Shown here: one piece after another, positions 7,853 through 15,356 of the stretch
How the letters are laid out: every line of letters starts with the position of its first letter
Position numbering within the stretch: the stretch's first letter is position 1
DNA from: Oligoflexia bacterium
GTDB lineage: Bacteria; Bdellovibrionota; UBA1018
Assembly: GCA_903928955.1 (NCBI GenBank)
Contig: CAIYTD010000043.1
Coordinates: 1 to 17,987, forward strand
Direction of reading: 5' to 3'
DNA: 17,987 nucleotides
Translations under genes and position numbers: made by a program
The notes under the pieces: model-generated
Databases searched by the model: none
What the model was told of the DNA's origin: nothing
What the model saw: the letters and a program-made list of their open reading frames with translations, nothing else

Positions 7853-9831
7853 ACTCCTTCACACCCCTCCTCTAAATTTAATCCAGTCAGTTCAGAAGTA
7901 GCTGCCCCCAATGCATTTTGTCTCGTCACTTCAGAGGATAATGCAGCTAACTGTTTCTCATAATGTTCCGATAAATGGAGGCCTTCGACCGTCAGGGGCA
8001 AAACTCCATAAGGAGGAACTTCTAAAGAAAATCGATTTGCCGGTAGTACTTTCTCTTCGGAACCAGATGCCGACACTCCATCTAAAAAAGCTAAACCGAG
8101 GTCACTAATTTGAACAGGAGTCGAAAAAATAATATCAGATGGAACATGGGTTTTTGTTCCATTTAGAACAAAAATAGCCAAATCTCCCCTTTTCTTTTCA
8201 AATGGAATCATGAATAAACCATTATTACTTAATTTACAGTAGGTTTCTATCTCTGAAATCGAGAGGATGGTATTCAGAAAATTTTGACAAGAAACTAAGG
8301 GTTCTCCTGTCAAGAAAGCACTCTCAGGTACATCATAGACAACCAACTTACCCTCTCCCAGAGAATGTAAGCGGTAAGTTAAACCCAGATCCACTTCTAT
8401 TCTCTTCGTTTGAAGCAGTATATTTTCCAGCTCGATACGAGCCGCTTGAGAATAAAGCTGACTCCGCGGAATAACGACCACTCTCCCGGCCTTTGCCCAA
8501 GCAGTCAGCTTCTGAATGAGTTCTTTCGTTAAAATATACGCTGGATCGACAATCAAAAGCTGTGAGAATTTTTCACGTAAAACCAGGTCCATACTCGAAA
8601 CCATTTTGAGCGTTGGATTAACTTTTGCTCGCAGCTCTTCCCACAGTGTTCCATAGGACGACCAAAGATGGGGAGCCAAATAGAGTGCTTGATTTTTAAG
8701 CTGAAGCTCTCCCTCCATCAAAGAACGCGCAAGTAAATCCGCTCGAGATCGAAAGGAAGAGGAAAGGCCAAACCATTCTGCTTCATCGATCAAAATTCCT
8801 CCCCCTTGGCTTCCGACTAAAAGCAGCGATTTGAGAATCAAAAACTGCTTTTCAGATTCAGAAAGCATTCGAAACCCGCCCATGGAAGTCCAATGAATAA
8901 AGGAGCATGCTGCCGATTGAGATGCCAAAGAAGAACGACTCGTAAAATCTTCGACCAGCGAAGAGAGTTTCGAAAAATCAGCATGACCCCCGGAGATCAT
9001 TTGTAAAAAATTGGAATACGTCACACTGGGATCTGCTTCAGGAGTATAAATCTCAAACTCAGAAATTTTCAGCCCCACTGATTTTTTTTGAATCATATGC
9101 AAGGATCGACTTCGAAAGACATCTTCCGATTGTTGATAAAACCATTTGCGATTTATTTCTTCAAAAGATCTATTCTTCCATCGATTCACAGCAGATGGAT
9201 TGGGGTCCATAAATTCGCGCTGACAAAAAAATTGTTCCACCCTTTGACGATATGCCAAAGCCGCATGAATGGAATAGTCCCCACAAAGACCTCCAAAAGC
9301 AGAAGAGGATGCACTCAACGCTGAGCGGTAATATTTCCAAAAACTTCCAGAAAGAACCGGAGTCACATAATTTAAAAGGTGAGGCTGGGACTTTGCGAGA
9401 TCTGAAAAAACGGAATCCATGCGTCCCAAAAAACTAGAATAACGCTTATTAAATTCGGGAGAAAAAAGAGAAGGAAGTGAGTACGCATGAGGAGGAAGAT
9501 TAATAGTCACCTTTCCTTGATGCGAATGCTGAGCCCTATTTTCTTGTTTCAAAATAAGATCTTTTGGCAAACCCGAATAAGGAAAATGAACACCGACTTC
9601 TGGGCTCAAAATCAAATAGACCCTCAGCTTGCGTGAAGCTACTGCATCCAAAAATCGCGTCAATGCATGGGAAATATCTGACTCAGCTGCTTGCCAAGGC
9701 ACAAACGCAGCCAACTGAGTGACTCCTCGGCCAGCTAGTTCATCGAGCTTCGCCCCTAAAAGAGAAGGTCGAATTTCCCAGTAATTAACTAATAACAAAA
9801 TCGGGTATAAATTGACGTTGCCCCTCACCAT
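7843..9831 (-). CDS. TIM-barrel protein related to clan GH-A glycoside hydrolases (GH42/GH35-like)
   Basis: A 662-residue protein whose N-terminal third reads like the barrel of beta-galactosidase-type enzymes: YWEIRPSLLGAKLDELAGRGVTQLAAFVPW (residues 17-46), then a helix and strand ending LRVYLILSPEVG and HFPYSGLPKDL, comparable to the GGLPxWL region of GH35. Around residues 185-235 a stretch ending FEEINRKWF resembles the LNxxW helix region of GH42. Residues 425-460 (LLIVDPAYILTKELIQKLTAWAKAGRVVVIP) look like the flavodoxin-like trimerisation domain of GH42. I do not see the usual NE acid/base motif where expected, so activity is doubtful. GILIDEAEWFG could hold an acidic catalytic residue. 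There is no signal peptide. First gene of a three-gene leftward operon; the ATG at 9831 lacks a good Shine-Dalgarno. Only 40 bases separate it from the divergent dehydrogenase gene. Confidence 0.6.
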   Translation of the reverse strand: MVRGNVNLYPILLLVNYWEIRPSLLGAKLDELAGRGVTQLAAFVPWQAAESDISHALTRFLDAVASRKLRVYLILSPEVGVHFPYSGLPKDLILKQENRAQHSHQGKVTINLPPHAYSLPSLFSPEFNKRYSSFLGRMDSVFSDLAKSQPHLLNYVTPVLSGSFWKYYRSALSASSSAFGGLCGDYSIHAALAYRQRVEQFFCQREFMDPNPSAVNRWKNRSFEEINRKWFYQQSEDVFRSRSLHMIQKKSVGLKISEFEIYTPEADPSVTYSNFLQMISGGHADFSKLSSLVEDFTSRSSLASQSAACSFIHWTSMGGFRMLSESEKQFLILKSLLLVGSQGGGILIDEAEWFGLSSSFRSRADLLARSLMEGELQLKNQALYLAPHLWSSYGTLWEELRAKVNPTLKMVSSMDLVLREKFSQLLIVDPAYILTKELIQKLTAWAKAGRVVVIPRSQLYSQAARIELENILLQTKRIEVDLGLTYRLHSLGEGKLVVYDVPESAFLTGEPLVSCQNFLNTILSISEIETYCKLSNNGLFMIPFEKKRGDLAIFVLNGTKTHVPSDIIFSTPVQISDLGLAFLDGVSASGSEEKVLPANRFSLEVPPYGVLPLTVEGLHLSEHYEKQLAALSSEVTRQNALGAATSELTGLNLEEGCEGVWN

Positions 9832-9871
9832 GTGATGAATTATGGCACGTACAATCTAAGGAGTCACCCCT

Positions 9872-11032
9872 ATGTGGTTTTTTTCTAAAGAACATCGACT
9901 ACTACAAGAAACAGTTCGGCAATTTTCTCATCAAGAGCTTGCACCCTGGATCGAAAAATTAGATCACGAAGAAGGATTTAACCGAGAATCGTTTTTAAAA
10001 ATGGGGGAACTTGGGCTTCTGGGTATCACAGTGCCTGAAGATGACGGCGGAGCAGGATTAGATGCTGTGGCTGCAACTCTCACCATGGAAGAAATGGCAG
10101 CTGTAGATGCTTCCACCACGCTCTCCTACCTGGCTCACTCCATTCTTTGCGTCCATCAGATCAGCAAAAACTGTCATTTAGAACAAAAACAAAAATATCT
10201 TCCGAAACTCATCAGCGGTGAATGGATAGGAGGAATGGGAATGTCTGAGCCGGATGCTGGATCAGACGCCCTTGGAATGAAAACAAAAGCAGCCCTTGAA
10301 GGTCCTTTTTATATCCTCAATGGTTCAAAAACATGGATCACCAACGGACCTGTCGGAGAAGTATTTTACTGTTACGCAAAAACAGGTCCCTCTAAAAAAG
10401 ATGTTTCCACCTTTTTGATCGACCGAAAAATGAAAGGATTCACTACAGGCAAAAAATTTTCAAAAATGGGAATGAAGGCTTCTCCCACCGGAGAGCTCGT
10501 TTTTTCTGATTGTCCAGTACCCCTCCAAAATCGGGTAGGAAAAGAAGGCAAAAGCATCAAAATGATGATGGGAAATCTAGATTTAGAAAGGATCACCATC
10601 TCTGGAATTTCACTCGGACTAGCACGGTCTTCTATTGAAGTGGCAACTCAATATAGTAAAGAGAGGAAAGCCTTTGGCAAACCAATTGGGGCTTTTCAAC
10701 AAATTCAAGAACGTCTCACAGAAGCATCTGCCTGGTATGCAGCCTGCCGATCATTGACCTACCAAGCTGCAAAAATGTGGGATCTAGGGCTGATGCGCGG
10801 CAAAGAGGCATCCATGATGGCAGCTCAAGCTAAATTACAAAGCGCCCAAATGGCAACCCAAGTCGCATTAGACGCAATCCAAATTTTAGGTGGATATGGA
10901 TACACCCGAGAATTTCCGGTAGAAAGATATATGAGAGATGCAAAACTCATTGAAATTGGGGCCGGTACTAATGAAATTCTAAGAGTAATTATAGCAAGAC
11001 AAATGCTCGGTGCAGAAGTGGTTGATGCATAA
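9872..11032 (+). CDS. Acyl-CoA dehydrogenase, isovaleryl-CoA dehydrogenase-like
   Basis: A 386-residue FAD enzyme of the acyl-CoA dehydrogenase family. Visible signatures: MSEPDAGSDALGMKT (residues 124-138) and WITNG for FAD and substrate binding, ERKAFGKPI, and the C-terminal QILGGYGYTREFPVERYMRDAK. The residue that is the catalytic Glu in most family members (YEGT) is Ala364 here (IGAGTNE), while Glu239 in NLDLERITISG occupies the helix-G position used by isovaleryl-CoA dehydrogenase. This points to a branched-chain substrate, as in leucine breakdown (3-methylbutanoyl-CoA to 3-methylcrotonyl-CoA). The start is firm: AAGGAG lies 8 bases before the ATG. The stop is 1 base before the next dehydrogenase gene, so the two are co-expressed. 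The other leucine-pathway genes are not in the window. Confidence 0.9.
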   Translation: MWFFSKEHRLLQETVRQFSHQELAPWIEKLDHEEGFNRESFLKMGELGLLGITVPEDDGGAGLDAVAATLTMEEMAAVDASTTLSYLAHSILCVHQISKNCHLEQKQKYLPKLISGEWIGGMGMSEPDAGSDALGMKTKAALEGPFYILNGSKTWITNGPVGEVFYCYAKTGPSKKDVSTFLIDRKMKGFTTGKKFSKMGMKASPTGELVFSDCPVPLQNRVGKEGKSIKMMMGNLDLERITISGISLGLARSSIEVATQYSKERKAFGKPIGAFQQIQERLTEASAWYAACRSLTYQAAKMWDLGLMRGKEASMMAAQAKLQSAQMATQVALDAIQILGGYGYTREFPVERYMRDAKLIEIGAGTNEILRVIIARQMLGAEVVDA

Positions 11033-11033
11033 A

Positions 11034-12188
11034 ATGAATTTCGAAGAAAGTCCCCTACAAAGTGAATTAAGAAGCCTCACACGTCAATTTACCCAAAAAG
11101 AGCTTTTACCTCTCGTTGAAGAAGACGAAAATAATCAACGATTTCGACCCGAACTGATTCGCAAACTGGGTGATCTTGGACTCACAGGAATTCCCCTTCC
11201 GATAAACTATGGGGGTGCAGGGCTCGGCTATCAAGAATATATTATTGCTATCGAAGAAATTGCTGCTGTCAATGCGGGTTATGCCATTAGTGTCGCTGTG
11301 ACGGGGCTCACTCAAATGATTCTGAATACATTTGGGAATGAAGAACAAAAAAAGAAATATATCCCCCCCTTGGCAAAAGGACATGCAATCGGGGCCTTTA
11401 GCCTCTCTGAAGCTAATTCTGGATCCGATGCAGCTAGTTTAAAAACAACAGCACAAAAGCAAGGTAACCACTATCTTGTAAATGGAACAAAACTTTGGAC
11501 GACCCAAGGAGACTCAGCAGATACGATCATTTTAATGGCAAGAACAGGTGAAGCTGGCCCACGAGGCATCTCTGCTTTCATCCTAGAAAAAGGAATCTCA
11601 GGCTTTCAATATGGGAAAAAAGAAAAAAAAATGGGATGCCATACCTCACACACCATGGAACTGATTTTTCAGAATGTAGAGGTACCTGCCGAAAACCGCA
11701 TTGGGAACGAAGGCGATGGGTTAAAAATAGCGATGACTGCGCTAGATAGTGGGCGCATCACTATTGCTGCTGCAGCTCTTGGAATTTCACGCGCAGCACT
11801 TCAGATCGCCATTCACCACGCCCAACAAAGGGAACAATTTGGAAAACCACTTTCAGAATTTCAAGGAATATCCTTCATGCTAGCTGACATGGCTGTACTT
11901 TTGAATGCAGCGACACTTCTAGTACAAAAATCAGCATGGTTGAAAGATGAAGGCAAATCTTTTACTCATGAGGCTGCGATATCAAAGTTATTTGCTACTG
12001 ATATGGCCATGAAAGTCACTACAGATGCCGTTCAAATTTTAGGAGGATCTGGATACACCCAAGACTTTCCTCTAGAAAGATATATGAGAGAGGCTAAAGT
12101 TCTGCAAATTGTAGAAGGAACCAACCAAATTCAAAGAATGATTATTGGTAGAAATCTGACACAAGGACCAAAAAGAAAAAGGAAGTGA
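11034..12188 (+). CDS. Acyl-CoA dehydrogenase, short/medium-chain type
   Basis: A second acyl-CoA dehydrogenase, 384 residues from the ATG at 11034. It has FSLSEANSGSDAASLKT (residues 122-138), the REQFGKPLSEFQ block and QILGGSGYTQDFPLERYMREAK. In contrast to its upstream paralogue it has the canonical catalytic Glu361 in IVEGTNQIQR, with Gly240 in helix G. That is the butyryl/medium-chain arrangement, so the pair should differ in substrate: this one probably oxidises straight-chain acyl-CoA to the 2-enoyl-CoA, passing electrons to ETF. The gene starts 1 base after the previous stop; in-frame starts at 11010 (GTG) and 11025 (ATG) would overlap the previous gene, and none has a strong Shine-Dalgarno. 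The C-terminus ends in a basic tail (GPKRKRK) not typical of the family. Confidence 0.9.
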   Translation: MNFEESPLQSELRSLTRQFTQKELLPLVEEDENNQRFRPELIRKLGDLGLTGIPLPINYGGAGLGYQEYIIAIEEIAAVNAGYAISVAVTGLTQMILNTFGNEEQKKKYIPPLAKGHAIGAFSLSEANSGSDAASLKTTAQKQGNHYLVNGTKLWTTQGDSADTIILMARTGEAGPRGISAFILEKGISGFQYGKKEKKMGCHTSHTMELIFQNVEVPAENRIGNEGDGLKIAMTALDSGRITIAAAALGISRAALQIAIHHAQQREQFGKPLSEFQGISFMLADMAVLLNAATLLVQKSAWLKDEGKSFTHEAAISKLFATDMAMKVTTDAVQILGGSGYTQDFPLERYMREAKVLQIVEGTNQIQRMIIGRNLTQGPKRKRK

Positions 12189-12191
12189 CTT

Positions 12192-13541
12192 ATGGCAGTT
12201 ACCGCATCTCGACTGGGTTCAGCCCCTATCACTGTAGATTGGTCAGGAATTATTGGCAAATATGCCCCAGATGCTGAACAACTCACTGAAGCGTGGACAA
12301 AACTCAAACTACGACTCCACTCACGGGATGCCGGGTTCTACGATGCTCCTCTGCAGCCTGAAATTTCCCAAATCCATGAGTCACAAAATCTTGCCGACTC
12401 TTTTCTTAAAAAAAATCAGTTTACTGACTGTCTCTTTTTAGGGATCGGTGGGAGTGCCCTTGGACCGCTCAGTTTGCTCTCTGCACTCCAAGAGAAATCC
12501 ACTTCTGGAATTCAATTTCATATTTTAGATAACCCCGATCCTATCGATTGGAAATCCACCCTTTCCCAACTCAAACCTCACTCCACCTTAGTTTGCTCTG
12601 TCACTAAATCAGGGTCAACTTTTGAAACGATGGCACAAACCCTTCTTGCCTTAGAATGGCTCGGAAGGGATCGATGGAAGACCCAATTTATAGCCATTAC
12701 GGACCCTGTGCAGGGTGACCTGCGAGCCTTTGCCAATCAAGAAGGACTTCCCTCTCTCTCAATAGCACCCTCTATAGGCGGCAGATTTAGTGTCTTTACA
12801 CCCGTAGGACTTTTTCCCGCAGCGCTCGCTGGTATATCGACTCAAGCAATCCTTTTAGGCGCCAAACAAGTCAGGGATTATATCGAAAAAACGCCGGTAG
12901 AAAAAAATCCCCTTTTCATTCTTGCCGGAGAACTTCTCCATCACTACCCGAAGCGACCCATTCATATTTTCATGCCCTATTCCACTCGACTCAAATCCTT
13001 TGGCAACTGGTTTGTTCAACTTTGGGGGGAAAGCTTAGGAAAAGATGGAAAGGGCTTTACACCTCTTGCAGCAATAGGATCGACAGATCAGCATAGTATT
13101 CTACAGCTCTTAAGAGACGGCCCCGACGATAAAATAACCTGTTTTCTGACCGTGGACCATGTCGATGATGAAATCAAGATCCCAGCAGCACCCTACATGC
13201 CTGATCGAAAAATCTATGCTGGATTTCGTATTTTAGAAGGGCATACCCTCCATCAGCTCCTCAATATAGAACAACGCGCAACATCCCTCGTTTTAACGAA
13301 ACAAGGACGTCCGCAGTTTTCGTTTCGTTTAGATCGCATTGACGAAAGATCTTTAGGAGCTCTGTTTTTTACATTTTCTACTTTGACTGCATTTACAGGA
13401 ACTCTTTGGGACTTAAATCCATTTGATCAACCCGGTGTAGAAGAGGTGAAAATTTATATTCGGCAATCGCTGAGCCAAGAAAAACCCCTCCCTCCAGATG
13501 AAAATAATGCGGTCAGTCGACTCAGAAGAGAACCCTCCTAA
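12192..13541 (+). CDS. pgi: Glucose-6-phosphate isomerase
   Basis: Interconverts glucose-6-phosphate and fructose-6-phosphate in glycolysis and gluconeogenesis in the cytoplasm. The 449-residue length matches the short bacterial form rather than the 549-residue E. coli type. Motifs include LGIGGSALGP (residues 83-92), the phosphate-binding VTKSGSTFET (137-146), GGRFSVFTPVGLFPAAL (196-212) with the active-site Arg198, WGESLGKDGKG (278-288) with catalytic Glu280, GSTDQHS (296-302) and the C-terminal FDQPGVEEVK with the active-site Lys. The C-terminal extension after this is short. The ATG is 3 bases after the dehydrogenase stop and preceded by AGGAAG, so it belongs to the same transcript as the two acyl-CoA dehydrogenases, an uncommon association. 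Confidence 0.96.
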   Translation: MAVTASRLGSAPITVDWSGIIGKYAPDAEQLTEAWTKLKLRLHSRDAGFYDAPLQPEISQIHESQNLADSFLKKNQFTDCLFLGIGGSALGPLSLLSALQEKSTSGIQFHILDNPDPIDWKSTLSQLKPHSTLVCSVTKSGSTFETMAQTLLALEWLGRDRWKTQFIAITDPVQGDLRAFANQEGLPSLSIAPSIGGRFSVFTPVGLFPAALAGISTQAILLGAKQVRDYIEKTPVEKNPLFILAGELLHHYPKRPIHIFMPYSTRLKSFGNWFVQLWGESLGKDGKGFTPLAAIGSTDQHSILQLLRDGPDDKITCFLTVDHVDDEIKIPAAPYMPDRKIYAGFRILEGHTLHQLLNIEQRATSLVLTKQGRPQFSFRLDRIDERSLGALFFTFSTLTAFTGTLWDLNPFDQPGVEEVKIYIRQSLSQEKPLPPDENNAVSRLRREPS

Positions 13542-13589
13542 GTCAATCCTGTTGACGGGGGGATAGCTTCATCTTAAGCTGGAACAACG

Positions 13590-14516
13590 ATGGTCAGTTC
13601 AGAAGAAGATAGCACCGATAAAACAGCAGTTCTAGTAGGGGGTCAAGGTACCCTGAACGCAGAACTTCAAAAAGCAAAAGAACAAGAAGCTTGCCTCATT
13701 ATTATTCGTGGAACACCCCAAGGACACCGATTCTTTCTTACCCAAGCGGAAATGACGATTGGAAGAGATCCAGAAGCCGATATCAGTGTCTCGGACCAAG
13801 GCATTTCGCGTAAACATGCGAAAGTGACGAAAGAAGGTATTTCAGTCAGACTCACAGACATGGGTTCTTCGAATGGAACATTTATTAACGATAAGAAAGT
13901 GCCACCCGGTACTTCGGTCATTCTTGCAAAAGAAGATATGATCAAATTAGGAAATACTATTTTAAAATTTCTACCTGCTGGGGAAATCGAAATCTTATTT
14001 TATGGAAATTTGGGCTCTGCTGCCCATATGGATTCTCTCACTCGCATCTATAATAAGGGATACCTTCTAGAAGCATTAGAAGCTGAATTTAAAAGAGCCA
14101 AAGCCCTCCACACGGGCTTTAGCCTCATCTTTTTTGATTTAGACCATTTCAAAAAAATTAATGATACCTTTGGCCATGATGCAGGAGATTACGTTCTCAA
14201 AGAACTCACTCACCTCATCCGCGGGAGCCACCTTCGCCCGAAAGATATCTTTGCTCGATACGGTGGAGAAGAATTCGTTGTTCTACTTGCCAATACCCAT
14301 GTCACAGCAGCGACCGATTTAGCAGAACGGATTCGAGCAGCCATTGAAACCCATGCATTTATCTATGAAGGAAAAAGATTGCCAGTTACCTCAAGCATAG
14401 GGGTATCTGAACTTACTGAAGGCATTGAATCGGCTCAAACTCTCATTAAAAATGCAGATAAAGCCCTTTATATTGCAAAAAATAGCGGCCGTAATCGTGT
14501 CGTATTAGCCACTTGA
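13590..14516 (+). CDS. FHA-GGDEF diguanylate cyclase
   Basis: A 308-residue cytoplasmic signalling protein. An FHA domain at about residues 35-128 keeps the phosphothreonine-binding residues: IGRD (57-60), GISRKHA (71-77) and SSNGTFIN (93-100). A GGDEF domain follows at about 147-306: DSLTRIYNKGYL, FFDLDHFKKINDTFGHDAGD (181-200), the active-site GGEEF (225-229) and SSIGVSE. RPKD at 216-219, five residues before GGEEF, is the RxxD inhibitory site for product feedback. The protein should therefore make c-di-GMP from GTP, controlled by docking of a Ser/Thr-phosphorylated partner. There is no membrane segment. It lies 48 bases after pgi with a modest GGA ribosome-binding site and may share the transcript or have its own promoter. 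Such FHA-GGDEF fusions are frequent in deltaproteobacterial-type genomes. Confidence 0.94.
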   Translation: MVSSEEDSTDKTAVLVGGQGTLNAELQKAKEQEACLIIIRGTPQGHRFFLTQAEMTIGRDPEADISVSDQGISRKHAKVTKEGISVRLTDMGSSNGTFINDKKVPPGTSVILAKEDMIKLGNTILKFLPAGEIEILFYGNLGSAAHMDSLTRIYNKGYLLEALEAEFKRAKALHTGFSLIFFDLDHFKKINDTFGHDAGDYVLKELTHLIRGSHLRPKDIFARYGGEEFVVLLANTHVTAATDLAERIRAAIETHAFIYEGKRLPVTSSIGVSELTEGIESAQTLIKNADKALYIAKNSGRNRVVLAT

Positions 14517-14545
14517 ACGGGCCACTGAAATAGAGAAAATAGGCT

Positions 14546-15247
14546 CTAAAATTCGTAATTTCCCGTTGAAAAGAAATCATTTCCGGACATTTGAGCAACT
14601 CCAAAGACCTGAGCATCTCCAGTGATTTGAGCATTTCCATAGATCCGGGCAGTTCCATAAAGCTGGGAATCTCCAGAAACCCAAGAATTTCCACTCACCC
14701 GCGCAGATCCATAGACTTGGGCACTTTTAAAAACATAGGAAGTTCCAGAAATCCGGGCACTTCCATAGACCTGGGCATCTCCGCTGACCCAGCTATTTCC
14801 ATAGATCTGAGCCGCTCCAGAGACCCGAGCATTTCCAAAAACCCAGGCATTTTCATAGATCTGGGCAGTTCCACTGACCGAGACATCTCCAGTGACGCGA
14901 GCATCTTCATAGATCCAGGCATCTCCAGAAACTTGGACATGATCACCGACAACGGCATGATCCGTGATAAAGGCACGATCAGTGACCCGTACCTGATCAC
15001 AAATACTGACTTCTAACCCAATATGAGGACTATTGTGACTCAAGCCACTAACCATTACTGACTCAACTGTTGCGGTGTTAGCAACAAACCCTCCTTGGCT
15101 ACCATTCGAATTGATTGTGCATATTCCCGGAGCCCCATTACAGGGTGGATGTGTAGGGTCTGCAATACACCAATCATCAGCCGCGTAAGTAGAAGGGATG
15201 GAAATAACAGAAAGGTATCCTAAATAAATAAATAAACGCAAAATCAT
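14546..15247 (-). CDS. Secreted hexapeptide-repeat beta-helix protein (copy 2, no RING)
   Basis: A 233-residue protein with a signal peptide (residues 1-23, cleavage expected after STYAA or STYA). The mature N-terminus DDWCIADPTHPPCNGAPG...GGFV is closely related to the RING-bearing copy 3. Residues 86-222 are about 23 hexapeptide units (VSGDAQ, IYGNAQ, VFGNAR), predicted to build a left-handed beta-helix stalk. The protein ends with NDFFSTGNYEF, similar to the tail of copy 1, and lacks the RING. The ATG at 15247 is chosen over a TTG at 15265 because GAGGAG stands 10 bases upstream and the same leader and start are found in copy 3. The four N-terminal cysteines probably form disulfides. The function is unknown; surface display or secretion is inferred from the signal peptide. 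Confidence 0.82.
   Translation of the reverse strand: MILRLFIYLGYLSVISIPSTYAADDWCIADPTHPPCNGAPGICTINSNGSQGGFVANTATVESVMVSGLSHNSPHIGLEVSICDQVRVTDRAFITDHAVVGDHVQVSGDAWIYEDARVTGDVSVSGTAQIYENAWVFGNARVSGAAQIYGNSWVSGDAQVYGSARISGTSYVFKSAQVYGSARVSGNSWVSGDSQLYGTARIYGNAQITGDAQVFGVAQMSGNDFFSTGNYEF
14582..14992 (-). repeat. 18-bp periodic coding repeat (hexapeptide array, copy 2)
   Basis: About 23 contiguous imperfect 18-base units encode the hexapeptides of copy 2. The periodicity keeps other frames open, producing long antisense shadow frames on the plus strand (for example 14591-15016). Confidence 0.8.
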
Positions 15248-15257
15248 TGAATGATGA

Positions 15258-15274
15258 CTCCTCAATTAAAGGAG
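15258..15274 (-). promoter_or_regulatory. Hairpin over the ribosome-binding site of copy 2
   Basis: On the minus strand the leader reads CTCCTTTAATTGAGGAG. CTCCT can pair with AGGAG (five pairs plus a T-G wobble, loop of five), and AGGAG is the Shine-Dalgarno of the ATG at 15247. A second CTCCTTTAAT lies directly upstream, giving an alternative pairing partner. The arrangement recurs before copy 3. Control of translation by this hairpin is inference. Confidence 0.5.
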
Positions 15275-15325
15275 ATTAAAGGAGGAGACTATTTTTTTAA
15301 GATGCCAATTTTAAAGTGAGAGAGC

Positions 15326-15355
15326 CTAATATCACAACTCTACACTTCAGTTCAA
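15326..15355 (-). promoter_or_regulatory. Candidate sigma-70-like promoter of copy 2
   Basis: On the minus strand TTGAAC (15355-15350) and TATTAG (15331-15326) are 18 bases apart. The same layout, TTGAAG-18-TACTAG, occurs at the equivalent place before copy 3 in a leader that is otherwise diverged, which supports it more than the match to the consensus does. The -35 begins just downstream of the stop codon of copy 3. Confidence 0.4.
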
Positions 15356-15356
15356 C

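Noticed and set aside
13552..13580. TTGACG-17-TAAGCT upstream of the FHA-GGDEF gene as a promoter.
   Set aside because: The -10 matches only three of six positions and the start codon is about ten bases away, leaving no room for a normal leader with the ribosome-binding site.
14515..14567. AACGGG...CCCGTT arms between the convergent GGDEF and beta-helix genes as a shared terminator.
   Set aside because: The arms are six bases and about 40 apart with no compact stem and no T-run after it; one arm is inside coding sequence.
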